Source: an uncultured Clostridium sp.
GTDB lineage: Bacteria > Bacillota > Clostridia > Lachnospirales > Lachnospiraceae
Reading direction: 5' to 3'
Length of the DNA stretch: 17,887 bases
Assembly (NCBI GenBank): GCA_958349075.1
Contig: CATWBR010000027.1
Span: 1-17,887 of the forward strand
A program made the translations under genes and the position numbers. The notes below the pieces were generated by a model. It saw only the letters and a list, made by a program, of their open reading frames with translations. It had not been told where the DNA came from and did not search any database. Below are positions 8,594 to 16,397 of this stretch, piece by piece (position 1 is the stretch's first letter; each line of letters begins with the position of its first letter).

Positions 8594-11500
8594 ATGAACC
8601 GTAACACACTTTTAATCGTGGATGATGTAGAGATAAACCGCGCCATTCTCCGGAACCTGTTCGAAAAGGACTACAATATTCTGGAGGCTGAAAACGGGGA
8701 ACAGGCCCTGCTTCTGCTGCACCAGTACCGGGATTCCATAACCGCCCTACTCCTGGACATTATTATGCCGGTCAAGGATGGTTTTGAAGTTATGACTGAC
8801 ATGAGCAGAGCCGGACTTTTAAAAAATATCCCTGTCATTATCATCACCGCAGAAGATTCTATGGAGAGCGAGGTCCGTGCCTTTGATCTCGGCGCATCGG
8901 ATATTGTAATGAAGCCGTTTGAACCGCATGTAGTCAAGCGGCGGGTACAGAATGCCATAGAGCTTAACCTTCACAGAGAGCACCTTGAAGATCTTGTAGA
9001 GCGCCAGGCCGTAAAACTGCGCGAATCACAGGATGTCCTGATGGATGCTCTCTCCTCCGTCGTAGAACACCGGAATGTCGAATCCGGCCAGCATATTCTG
9101 CGCATCCGAATGTTCACCAAGATACTGCTTGAAAATATCATGCGCAGCTATCCTGAATATTCTTTAAATGAACGCATCATCAATATAATTGCCAGCGCAT
9201 CGGCGCTTCATGATATCGGTAAAATCTCAATTCCCGATGCCATTTTAAACAAACCCGGCCCTCTCACCACAGAAGAATTCACAATCATGAAAACCCACTC
9301 AGAAAAGGGCTGTGAGATTCTGGAGGGGCTTGATCGGATGGATGACAGGGAATATCTGCGCTATGCCTACAAAATCTGCCGTTACCATCACGAACGCTGG
9401 GACGGCCGCGGATATCCCGACGGACTAAAGGGCGACAGCATCCCGATCTGCGCCCAGGCGGCCGGAATCGCCGATGCCTACGACGCTCTGACCACCGACC
9501 GCGTATACAAGAAGGCGTTTACCCCTGAAAAAGCGTATACGATGATTTTGAATGGGGAGTGCGGCGCATTCTCCCCCAAACTGCTGGAATGTTTCAAAAG
9601 CTCAAGGGAACAGTTTGTCGCGCTGACACACAGTTACGCCGACGGCCATTCCCCAAAACTGGATTTGAAAAAACTGGAGACTCCGCCTCAGTTTCAACAG
9701 ACGGAGGAACAGGATACCCAGCAGTTCGGCCAGATGAAATATGCAGCCATGCTGCGCTGTCTTGGCGCCACCGTCATGGAAGTAGATCTGAGTTCGGAAA
9801 TCTACCATCTGGTGTACATGGCCAGCGAAGACTTTGACACGCTGCGCTACGGCGGCAATTACCGTGACTCCCTTCACAACTTTGTCGAAAAGTCCGTGCA
9901 TCCGGACGACAGGGCGATTGTATCGAGTTCAAGCGCGGAATACATACACGATTTTGTTGACAACGGTCTGCTCAAACGCACCCGTAAGTACCGGGTGCTC
10001 CACCGTGCCACCGGGACATACCTCTGGTATGAGGCGGTGATCCTGCGCGTGAACATTCAGTCTCCTCACTCCAACAGGATTCTGATCGTCTGGAAGGATG
10101 CGGGCAGTGAGACGGAAAAGCTGCCATGCCAAAAAGATAATCCCAAGCAGATTGATGCCATCCAAAACATGATGGTAGCCATAACCCAATGTGTCAATGA
10201 CCGCTGGTTCACTATTCGTGACGTCAATCAGGGTTTCCTGAATCTGCTGGGCTACACCCGCGATGAGATCCGTGATAAATTCCACAGCCGCTATGTCGCC
10301 ATGATACATCCCGATGACAGGGAAGCGGTGATGGAACGTTTTAAAGAACAACTCCTGGCCGGACAGTCTATCGAGCTGGAGTACCGGGTCACGGCAAAGG
10401 ACGGCCGCGTTATCTGGGTTTTAGACAAATGCCGCCTTTCTGCCGACGAGGACGGAACGGAATACCTGAACTGCATCCTGACCGATATGACCCAGGTGAT
10501 GCAGGCCCAGGAAGCGCTCCGGCTGACCATGGAACGCCACCAGATTATCCTTGATCAGACCAATGACATTATTTTCGAATGGGATGTCATGGGAAACACG
10601 ATAAATTATTCGTCCAACTGGGAGAAAAAGTTTGGCTATAAACCGTCCGCAGAGAGTATCCGTACACAGATCCAGCAGGCCTCCCACTTTTTTCCGGATG
10701 ACATCCCGAAGTTTCTTGCTTTGCTTAACAATATCGAAACCGGCAGCCCCTACAGCGAGACGGAGCTGCGAATCGCCAATTCGGCCGGGCTCTATATCTG
10801 GTGCCGTGTCCGCGCGACCGCCCAATTCGACCGCTCCGGCGCTCCCATCAAAGCGGTCGGCGTGATACTCGATATCGACGCCGAAAAACGCCGTACACAG
10901 GAACTGACCAATAAAGCGGAGCGGGATGCTCTGACTGGACTTTATAACAAGAGCACCGGATGGCGCAAAATACAGTACCTTCTGGATAACCACGGCCAGA
11001 CGGAGCGCTCGGCCATGATGATTATTGATCTGGATAACTTCAAGCAGATCAATGATTCCTATGGCCACATGTTCGGCGATGCCGTGCTGACTGAGATATC
11101 TTCCCAGCTTCTGCGTCTGTTCCGCTCAAAAGATATTGTGGCCCGGATTGGCGGGGATGAGTTCCTCGTGTTTGTCTACAACTTTTATGATGTCCCGGCC
11201 ATACAGGCACGTGCCCGGAGAGTCATCGAGGCATTTCACAACTGCCTCACTGAGGAATTACAGGATACACGTCTCTCCTGCAGCATCGGAATTTCCTGCT
11301 TCCCGGATGACGGAGCGGATTACCAGACACTCTTCCAGGCCTGCGATCAGGCGCTGTACCATGCCAAGCTGCAGGGCAAAGACCGGTTTTCCATGTTTGA
11401 CAAATCAGTTGTCACAAATGCATTTTTGCGTAACTCGGGACAGGGCCTGACGGCCAGCACCAGGATTGAGTCGGACGACTCCCCGAATCTGGTCACATAC

Positions 11501-12367
11501 GGTATTATCCAGCAGGCATTTAAAATGCTCTATGCCGCCGGAGACCTCGAGATGGCCATCTATTCCATCCTCGAAATGGTCGGCCGCAAGTATAATGTCA
11601 GCCGTGTCTATATATTCGAGGAATTCGGTGACGGCTTCTGCTGCGCTAATACCTTCGAATGGTGCAATGAAGGGGTTACTCCCGAAATAGCCAATCTGCA
11701 GCATGTTGTCTATGACTCCTATCTGGACGGGAAATACTGCGATCTTTTCAATGAGAACGGCGTTTTTTACTGCCCCGATGTCTCTGTCCTGCCGCCCAGG
11801 CTTTGTGAGATGCTGAACGCCCAGGGGATCCAGTCCATGCTGCAGTGCGCAATCCGCAATGACGGCCACCCCTCCGGCTTTGTGGGCTTTGATGACTGCA
11901 GTGAAAAACGCAAATGGACACAGGCGCAGATAGACGCTTTGACCTTTATTTCAGAGCTCTTATCCACCTTCCTGTTAAAAATGCGCGCCCAGGACCGCGC
12001 AGTGACCATGGCGGAAAACCTTCAACTGCTGCTCGATAACCAGAACTCCTGGATTTATGTGATTGATCCGGACACCTATGCGCTCAGATATATCAACGCA
12101 AAGACCCGTGCGATTGCCCCGGATGCGGCTTTGGGAATTCCGTGCTATAAGGCGTTTTTCAATCTTAAAGAGCCATGTAAACGCTGCCCTGCCCGTGATA
12201 TCCGTACAACGGTTAACCGTACGATGGAAGTGTTCAACCCGTTACTCAATGTCTGGTCACTGGCGGACGCCTCCTTTATCCATTGGGAATCCAGGGATGC
12301 CTGTCTGCTCTCCTGCCATGACATCACGCCGTATATGAAAGGTAAAGAGGGGCTTCCCCATCAATAA
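8594..12367 (+). CDS. Multidomain c-di-GMP protein: REC, HD-GYP, PAS, GGDEF, GAF and PAS
   Basis: Large cytoplasmic signalling protein (1257 aa, no membrane segments). Residues 1-125 are a receiver with acidic D10/D11, phospho-acceptor D55, T85 and K107. Residues about 145-345 are an HD-GYP phosphodiesterase with H206-D207, H235, HHE 265-267 and GRGYPDG 271-277 intact. PAS-like regions lie at about 385-505, 520-635 and 645-765. The GGDEF domain (770-938) keeps D812, GGDEF 853-857 and an inhibitory RxxD site (R844-D847) five residues upstream. A GAF-like domain (about 965-1130) and a PAS with C1184, C1195 and C1198 follow. So the motifs for both making and degrading c-di-GMP are present. An AGAGGAG RBS precedes ATG 8594, only 16 bases after subunit D, so it is probably co-transcribed with the V-ATPase. 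No partner histidine kinase is visible. Confidence 0.92.
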   Translation: MNRNTLLIVDDVEINRAILRNLFEKDYNILEAENGEQALLLLHQYRDSITALLLDIIMPVKDGFEVMTDMSRAGLLKNIPVIIITAEDSMESEVRAFDLGASDIVMKPFEPHVVKRRVQNAIELNLHREHLEDLVERQAVKLRESQDVLMDALSSVVEHRNVESGQHILRIRMFTKILLENIMRSYPEYSLNERIINIIASASALHDIGKISIPDAILNKPGPLTTEEFTIMKTHSEKGCEILEGLDRMDDREYLRYAYKICRYHHERWDGRGYPDGLKGDSIPICAQAAGIADAYDALTTDRVYKKAFTPEKAYTMILNGECGAFSPKLLECFKSSREQFVALTHSYADGHSPKLDLKKLETPPQFQQTEEQDTQQFGQMKYAAMLRCLGATVMEVDLSSEIYHLVYMASEDFDTLRYGGNYRDSLHNFVEKSVHPDDRAIVSSSSAEYIHDFVDNGLLKRTRKYRVLHRATGTYLWYEAVILRVNIQSPHSNRILIVWKDAGSETEKLPCQKDNPKQIDAIQNMMVAITQCVNDRWFTIRDVNQGFLNLLGYTRDEIRDKFHSRYVAMIHPDDREAVMERFKEQLLAGQSIELEYRVTAKDGRVIWVLDKCRLSADEDGTEYLNCILTDMTQVMQAQEALRLTMERHQIILDQTNDIIFEWDVMGNTINYSSNWEKKFGYKPSAESIRTQIQQASHFFPDDIPKFLALLNNIETGSPYSETELRIANSAGLYIWCRVRATAQFDRSGAPIKAVGVILDIDAEKRRTQELTNKAERDALTGLYNKSTGWRKIQYLLDNHGQTERSAMMIIDLDNFKQINDSYGHMFGDAVLTEISSQLLRLFRSKDIVARIGGDEFLVFVYNFYDVPAIQARARRVIEAFHNCLTEELQDTRLSCSIGISCFPDDGADYQTLFQACDQALYHAKLQGKDRFSMFDKSVVTNAFLRNSGQGLTASTRIESDDSPNLVTYGIIQQAFKMLYAAGDLEMAIYSILEMVGRKYNVSRVYIFEEFGDGFCCANTFEWCNEGVTPEIANLQHVVYDSYLDGKYCDLFNENGVFYCPDVSVLPPRLCEMLNAQGIQSMLQCAIRNDGHPSGFVGFDDCSEKRKWTQAQIDALTFISELLSTFLLKMRAQDRAVTMAENLQLLLDNQNSWIYVIDPDTYALRYINAKTRAIAPDAALGIPCYKAFFNLKEPCKRCPARDIRTTVNRTMEVFNPLLNVWSLADASFIHWESRDACLLSCHDITPYMKGKEGLPHQ

Positions 12368-12372
12368 AACGA

Positions 12373-12412
12373 GGCCAATTGGAACGGCAGTATTACGCCG
12401 CTCCAATTGGCC
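12373..12412. terminator. Hairpin terminator between convergent units
   Basis: A 16-bp stem pairs 12373-12388 with 12397-12412 (GGCCAATTGG... arms) with one A-C mismatch and an 8-base loop. On the plus strand it starts five bases after the c-di-GMP protein stop and is followed by a moderately T-rich stretch (ATTTATCATTTTTA). On the minus strand it follows the AraC remnant and runs into CTCGTTTTATTG. It can plausibly terminate transcription from both sides; the minus-strand U-tract is weak. Confidence 0.8.
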
Positions 12413-12425
12413 CCATTTATCATTT

Positions 12426-12682
12426 TTACAGGCGGCGCACCGGCCTGATGTACTTCCAAAACTGTCCCGGATCTCCTTTAATGCAAAGGCCAGTTTTCTG
12501 AGCCGCAGATAATCTCTGAACTGCATACCCGATATTTCTTTGAATTTTCTCGTGGTGTAAAATTCGGAATACCCCAGCTTTCTGGAAAGAAAACACAGCG
12601 TTAGGGCTTCGTCGTTATAGTTCTTAATGCATCGGTCAATTTCATCTACAATTATCTGGATCTGCTTCTGCCACTCGTACAT
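12426..12682 (-). pseudogene. AraC-family regulator remnant with large internal deletion
   Basis: From ATG 12682 (GGGAGAA RBS upstream), about 73 codons read as the first half of an AraC/XylS DNA-binding domain: MYEWQKQIQIIVDEIDRCIK, then LSRKLGYSEFYTTRKFKEIS and MQFRDYLRLRKLAFALKEIR. At the point where the second helix-turn-helix should begin, the frame becomes nonsense and runs through the terminator. Another frame over the same bases reads GDPGQFWKYIRPVRRL and stops at 12428-12426; this looks like the C-terminus of the GyrI-like effector domain that this kind of regulator carries. The switch falls in the 18-base stretch 12462-12479. I infer that most of the gene was deleted. It lacks the second recognition helix and the effector domain, so it is unlikely to regulate normally. 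Confidence 0.7.
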
Positions 12683-12704
12683 TCGTCTGTTCTCCCTGTT
12701 TCAA

Positions 12705-12732
12705 CTGCTCTGTGCTTATTATAATAGAGCAG
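12705..12732 (-). promoter_or_regulatory. Inverted repeat enclosing a TATAAT box upstream of the AraC remnant
   Basis: CTGCTCT (12705-12711) and AGAGCAG (12726-12732) form a perfect 7-bp inverted repeat with a 14-base spacer. The minus-strand spacer contains a consensus TATAAT at 12723-12718, about 36 bases upstream of the AraC-remnant ATG. No convincing -35 box is seen at 16-19 bases. It may be a regulated promoter for the AraC gene or a chance repeat. Confidence 0.3.
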
Positions 12733-12822
12733 AGAAGCTGCCGCTTGATTTTACTTGCAGAGATTTCTTCTCCCCGGAAGAGCACAAGTGCCTCTATCTT
12801 CAAAATTAATCCATACTGCTTT

Positions 12823-14889
12823 TTACATCGAAAGTTCCATACGTTCTATAATGTGATCCTGGTAAACCTCATCCAGTTCCACAAAATATCCGCTCCATCC
12901 CCAGACCCTGACTATCAGATTCCTGTAGTTTCCAGGATTTTTTTTCGCATCCACCATCTTATCCCGGTTGACCGCATTGATCTGCATCTGATGGCCTCCC
13001 ATGTCCATAAAGCTCTTTACGAACATAGCCACCTTTCGGATGCTGTCGTCGTTGCGGAACAGCGTATCATGAAGTTCTATGGTCAGCGGGCCGCCGTTGG
13101 CAACCCGCACCAGGTGCGGTTTTGCGAAGGATTTAATAATGGATACCGGACCGTCCAGACGGGTAAACAGGCTTGGCGAGTAATTGCAGGCCAGGGATTC
13201 CCCCTTCTTTCTTCCGTCGGGAGTCGTGACCTCGTCCTTTGCATGCCATATATAGTACATAGCCGAACCGGTTCCGGCCCGGAAGATGCCGCCCCTGTCG
13301 TTCTTTTTTCCCTCCAGGGAATCGGCGAACCAGTCCAGGAGCGTCACGGCGAGACCGTCCACCCGGTCATCATCATTGCCCATCTTGGGAGCCTCATAGC
13401 GGAGCATATTCTGAACCGTCTCATATCCCTTAAAGTCTGCGGCAAGCATATCATTAAGCTCTTTTGCTGTAAAGTTTTTTTCTTCAAACACGTACTTTCT
13501 GATGGCAGCCAGGGAATCGACCGCGGTGGAAAGGCCGGTGCCGTGGAAACCGTAGTTGTTGTACTTATTTCCCTTCGACACGTCACGGCCGGTGCTGATG
13601 CAGTCCTTCATCATCAGGCTCATAAGCGGCGCAGGCTCCATATATACGTTCTTAACCCCGGCAATCAGCTCTTCTGCCTGGGCCGTGATCTTCTCCCGTA
13701 CCAGTTCCATGAATTCCTCAAATGTGCCGCATTCCGGCAATTTCTCCATATTGGAAATTACCGCATGGGCAAAGGACAGGCCGTTGATATTGGGAATATC
13801 CATTCCCGATCCCGGTATGATGAATTCCCAGCAGGCGGCCACCACGTAATTATAGGCGTCCTCCTCCTCATATCCCCAGCGCTTCAGGGCAGGCACAATC
13901 ACATCATCATTGGCATACTGCGGAAATCCCAGTCCCTGTTTGGTCAGGCGGGTGCCCTTTTCATACATGTCGAGGGGCGTGTTCTTATTTACCCTGAGAT
14001 TGATTTTAGGGTCAATCAGCTTCAGTTCCAGGCTTGCCTGAAGGCAGAGATCCGAAAGTTCATTGTAACTCTCCGTGCCGTCCGGATTCAGCCCTCCAAG
14101 AACTATGCTCTGTCCATTGTCCCCCTGCTGCATTCCCGTATAAAGATCGCTGTCCTTATTGCAGGAGATGAAGAATTCCTCCACCAGCTCCAGGGCCTGC
14201 TCCCCGTCAATCAGCCCGTTCTCCATATCTTTTTTAAAGTAGGGATACAGATACTGGTCAAACCGCCCAAAAGTATTGTGGTAGTTAAAACTGCACCACA
14301 GGCAGTAATGAATCAGACGGAGAAACTGGAGCGCTTCCCTGAAATTCTCCGCCCCTTTGGAAGGGATTCTTTCAAATACCTTTGCCGCTTCCATGTTTCC
14401 CACACGCTCCGCCTCTTCCCTGTACCGGCCTGCAAATTCTTCGATCAGATCGAGAACGGTCACAAGCGCATCCAGATATTCTTCTTTATCCTGTGAGAGT
14501 TCCTGTTCAGCCAGAGCTTCCCTGATTTCCTCCCGTTTCTTGTCGAAACCGGCGTCAATCAGCATACTGTATGAGGGGTTAATGTTGCACACCTTTCCCT
14601 GCTCATGGATATAATGCTCTTTCTTTATCTCTTCGTATTCCCGTTCGGTAAAGATTTCCGGCACAGTAGTTCTTGTGCGGAGCAGGACAATTTTTTCATC
14701 GGGATATACCACCGGACGTTCCTCTTTCAGCATAAAGGCAAGTCTTCTCACCGCCCTCTCAAGATCCGGGAGTCCTTCCTCCTCAAAACCGGCCGCAAGG
14801 GCCCTCGGGTCATCCGGAGTGTCACGGTATTTTTTCTGATCCTTTTCTACGATAAAACGTTCCAGCAATTTTTCTATATATGCTGTCAT
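12823..14889 (-). CDS. Glycyl radical enzyme of unassigned subfamily (PFL-like fold)
   Basis: Oxygen-sensitive radical enzyme of 688 aa, shorter than pyruvate formate-lyase (about 760) or the diol and choline lyases (about 790-850). The radical-bearing loop is VRVWGWSGYFVELD, with the glycine expected to carry the radical at G664. The active-site cysteine is C353 in AACWEFIIPG; the C-x-E arrangement (E355) resembles glycyl radical eliminases/dehydratases rather than the Cys-Cys of PFL. Other family segments include RFDQYLYPYF near 209-218 and GGHQMQINAVNRDKM at 631-645. A GGAGG RBS precedes ATG 14889. Its activase is encoded immediately upstream, with a transporter ATPase and a cupin further upstream. 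Automated labels would probably say formate acetyltransferase, which these motifs do not support. The reaction is unknown. Confidence 0.88.
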   Translation of the reverse strand: MTAYIEKLLERFIVEKDQKKYRDTPDDPRALAAGFEEEGLPDLERAVRRLAFMLKEERPVVYPDEKIVLLRTRTTVPEIFTEREYEEIKKEHYIHEQGKVCNINPSYSMLIDAGFDKKREEIREALAEQELSQDKEEYLDALVTVLDLIEEFAGRYREEAERVGNMEAAKVFERIPSKGAENFREALQFLRLIHYCLWCSFNYHNTFGRFDQYLYPYFKKDMENGLIDGEQALELVEEFFISCNKDSDLYTGMQQGDNGQSIVLGGLNPDGTESYNELSDLCLQASLELKLIDPKINLRVNKNTPLDMYEKGTRLTKQGLGFPQYANDDVIVPALKRWGYEEEDAYNYVVAACWEFIIPGSGMDIPNINGLSFAHAVISNMEKLPECGTFEEFMELVREKITAQAEELIAGVKNVYMEPAPLMSLMMKDCISTGRDVSKGNKYNNYGFHGTGLSTAVDSLAAIRKYVFEEKNFTAKELNDMLAADFKGYETVQNMLRYEAPKMGNDDDRVDGLAVTLLDWFADSLEGKKNDRGGIFRAGTGSAMYYIWHAKDEVTTPDGRKKGESLACNYSPSLFTRLDGPVSIIKSFAKPHLVRVANGGPLTIELHDTLFRNDDSIRKVAMFVKSFMDMGGHQMQINAVNRDKMVDAKKNPGNYRNLIVRVWGWSGYFVELDEVYQDHIIERMELSM

Positions 14890-14972
14890 CTTTTCCTCCT
14901 AACCTTATCGGTAATCGCCGTTACAATCCGCATCGCCGCTTTTTCCGGGATGTGAACAGTAACCTGCGCCGT

Positions 14973-15824
14973 CTACATCTTACGGCAGCAAATTCCCGCA
15001 TTTTCAAAAACGGATGTTGCAAGGACCGGCTCCCTGTCCACATCAAATTCCGGGGCATAAGTGCGCCCCACCATACTGTATTTGGCCCCTGCCGTTTTAT
15101 GATAGGGAAGAAGTTCCACCATCTCCAGGTTTTCGGCCCCCTTTAAAAGCTCCGCCGTCAAACTATAATTTTCCTCTGTGTCATTGACTCCCGGAATGAC
15201 GGGGATCCGGATCCGGAACGGTTTCCCGCTTTTCTTTACCTGCTCTAGATTCTCAAGAATAATCCGGTTGCTCACTCCGGTGTAAATCTTATGTTTCCCT
15301 TCATCCGCAATCTTGATATCCATGATGATATAATCCAGCTCATTAATGATATCCTGAAAAATATCGGGCCAGCAGTATCCGCTCGTTTCAACGGCACGGT
15401 GCATTGTGCGCAGTTTTTTCAGGCAGTCCAGAAGAAATTCGGGCTGTCCCGTGGGTTCCCCTCCTGAAAATGTGACTCCCCCGCCCTGCTTTTCAAGGTA
15501 TTCCCAGTCGCGCAGCAGTTTACCGGTCAGTTCTTCCACCGTCATGCGCTCACCGCAGATTTTTCTTAACCGGGCCGGGCAGGCCCTCACACAATCTCCG
15601 CAGAGGATACAGCCGTCCGGGTGCCTGCAGACGGAGCGGCAGCTCCCGCAATCCGTACAGCCGTTCTGCGACACCATAAGCTGGGGTTCAAATGACAGTC
15701 CCTCCGGGTTATGACACCACATGCAGCGCAGCGGGCAGCCCTTTAAAAACACGGTGGTCCTGATTCCCGGTCCGTCAAATACCGCAAATTGCTTTATATC
15801 AAATATTACTCCTGATTTTTCCAT
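14973..15824 (-). CDS. Glycyl radical enzyme activating protein (radical SAM)
   Basis: Radical-SAM activase of 283 aa that would abstract hydrogen from the glycine of the partner enzyme encoded 83 bases downstream. The [4Fe-4S]-SAM site is C30-x3-C34-x2-C37 (KGCPLRCMWCHNPEG). A ferredoxin-like insert gives two more four-cysteine sets: C56, C59, C62, C66 and C72, C75, C78, C82. This two-cluster insert is typical of activases for glycyl radical eliminases and is absent from PFL-AE. The SAM-binding SGGEP motif is at 120-124. The N-terminus (FDIKQFAVFDGPGIRTTVFLKGC) is canonical. The ATG at 15824 lies seven bases after the cupin stop, with a GGAG inside the end of that gene, so translation is likely coupled. 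Confidence 0.95.
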   Translation of the reverse strand: MEKSGVIFDIKQFAVFDGPGIRTTVFLKGCPLRCMWCHNPEGLSFEPQLMVSQNGCTDCGSCRSVCRHPDGCILCGDCVRACPARLRKICGERMTVEELTGKLLRDWEYLEKQGGGVTFSGGEPTGQPEFLLDCLKKLRTMHRAVETSGYCWPDIFQDIINELDYIIMDIKIADEGKHKIYTGVSNRIILENLEQVKKSGKPFRIRIPVIPGVNDTEENYSLTAELLKGAENLEMVELLPYHKTAGAKYSMVGRTYAPEFDVDREPVLATSVFENAGICCRKM

Positions 15825-15831
15825 TCTGTTT

Positions 15832-16323
15832 TTAAATCTCCAGTTCCATTACCTCATCCGCCTTTAGCTCGCATTTGTAACAGTCGTTGGCATAGGTTCT
15901 CTGAGGCAGCATCACGAGGGAGTGAATCGGCCGTTCTCCGGCCGGATACGGTGCATAGTGCCATACGCCTGGATGGATGTAAACAGCGGTCCCGGACGGC
16001 ACGAAAAATGCCTCCAGCGTCTCTGCCTGCGGATACGGGTCCGCTGTCGCAGGTCCGACGCAGATATAGGTGTCTCCATCCAGGCTCAGAAAACATTCCC
16101 CTGTTTTGGAGTGGAATTCCAGCACATCCACGGTCATTTTCATCGGCTCCACCGCCGTCACGGACAGGGAGAGTGTCTCATTGCCTCCAAGCGGCATCAT
16201 ATCCCTGTAAAACCGGATCGGCTTCTCGCCGATACAGGGTGTGCAAGGCGACAGGAGATCCACGCATCTTCCATAGACGGAAAAATCGCTGTCCAAAATA
16301 TTTTTAACCATCAGTCTTCTCAT
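15832..16323 (-). CDS. Ureidoglycolate lyase/DUF4867-like cupin protein
   Basis: Small soluble beta-barrel protein, 163 aa from ATG 16323. That start has an AAAGGAG RBS eight bases upstream; the frame is open further upstream, but the earlier Met codons lack an RBS. The segments VLEFHSKTGECFLSLDGD (about 68-84), AFFVPSGTAVYIHPGVWHYAP (105-125) and SLVMLPQRTYAND (135-147) match the pattern of the ureidoglycolate lyase and DUF4867 cupin families, where a His before the core strand and the GVWH motif lie in the active site. No allantoin or purine genes are nearby, so a literal ureidoglycolate lyase role is doubtful. Position between a sugar-type transporter ATPase and the activase suggests an isomerase, lyase or ligand-binding role on the same substrate. 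Function is not established. Confidence 0.7.
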   Translation of the reverse strand: MRRLMVKNILDSDFSVYGRCVDLLSPCTPCIGEKPIRFYRDMMPLGGNETLSLSVTAVEPMKMTVDVLEFHSKTGECFLSLDGDTYICVGPATADPYPQAETLEAFFVPSGTAVYIHPGVWHYAPYPAGERPIHSLVMLPQRTYANDCYKCELKADEVMELEI

Positions 16324-16397
16324 TTTATAAGCTCCTTTCACAAAACGCGTGTCATGCATGCGTCCCGGGTCACGGACCGTCTGTGGTGTATAGCCCG

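Noticed and set aside
12257..12425. Extension of the AraC frame through the hairpin into the end of the c-di-GMP gene
   Set aside because: The translation beyond the deletion scar is nonsense, reads through the terminator arms and overlaps real coding sequence on the other strand. The alternative-frame stop at 12426-12428 is the more likely original gene end.
12712..14496. 594-codon open frame on the plus strand, antisense to the glycyl radical enzyme
   Set aside because: The minus-strand protein has clear family motifs over the whole stretch. The plus-strand translation has low-complexity His/Ile/Val-rich sequence with no recognisable domain and no good RBS, so it is a mirror of codon bias.
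12823..14889. Labelling the radical enzyme as pyruvate formate-lyase
   Set aside because: The Cys-Cys active site of PFL is absent, the protein is shorter, and the neighbouring activase has the two-cluster insert that PFL activase lacks.
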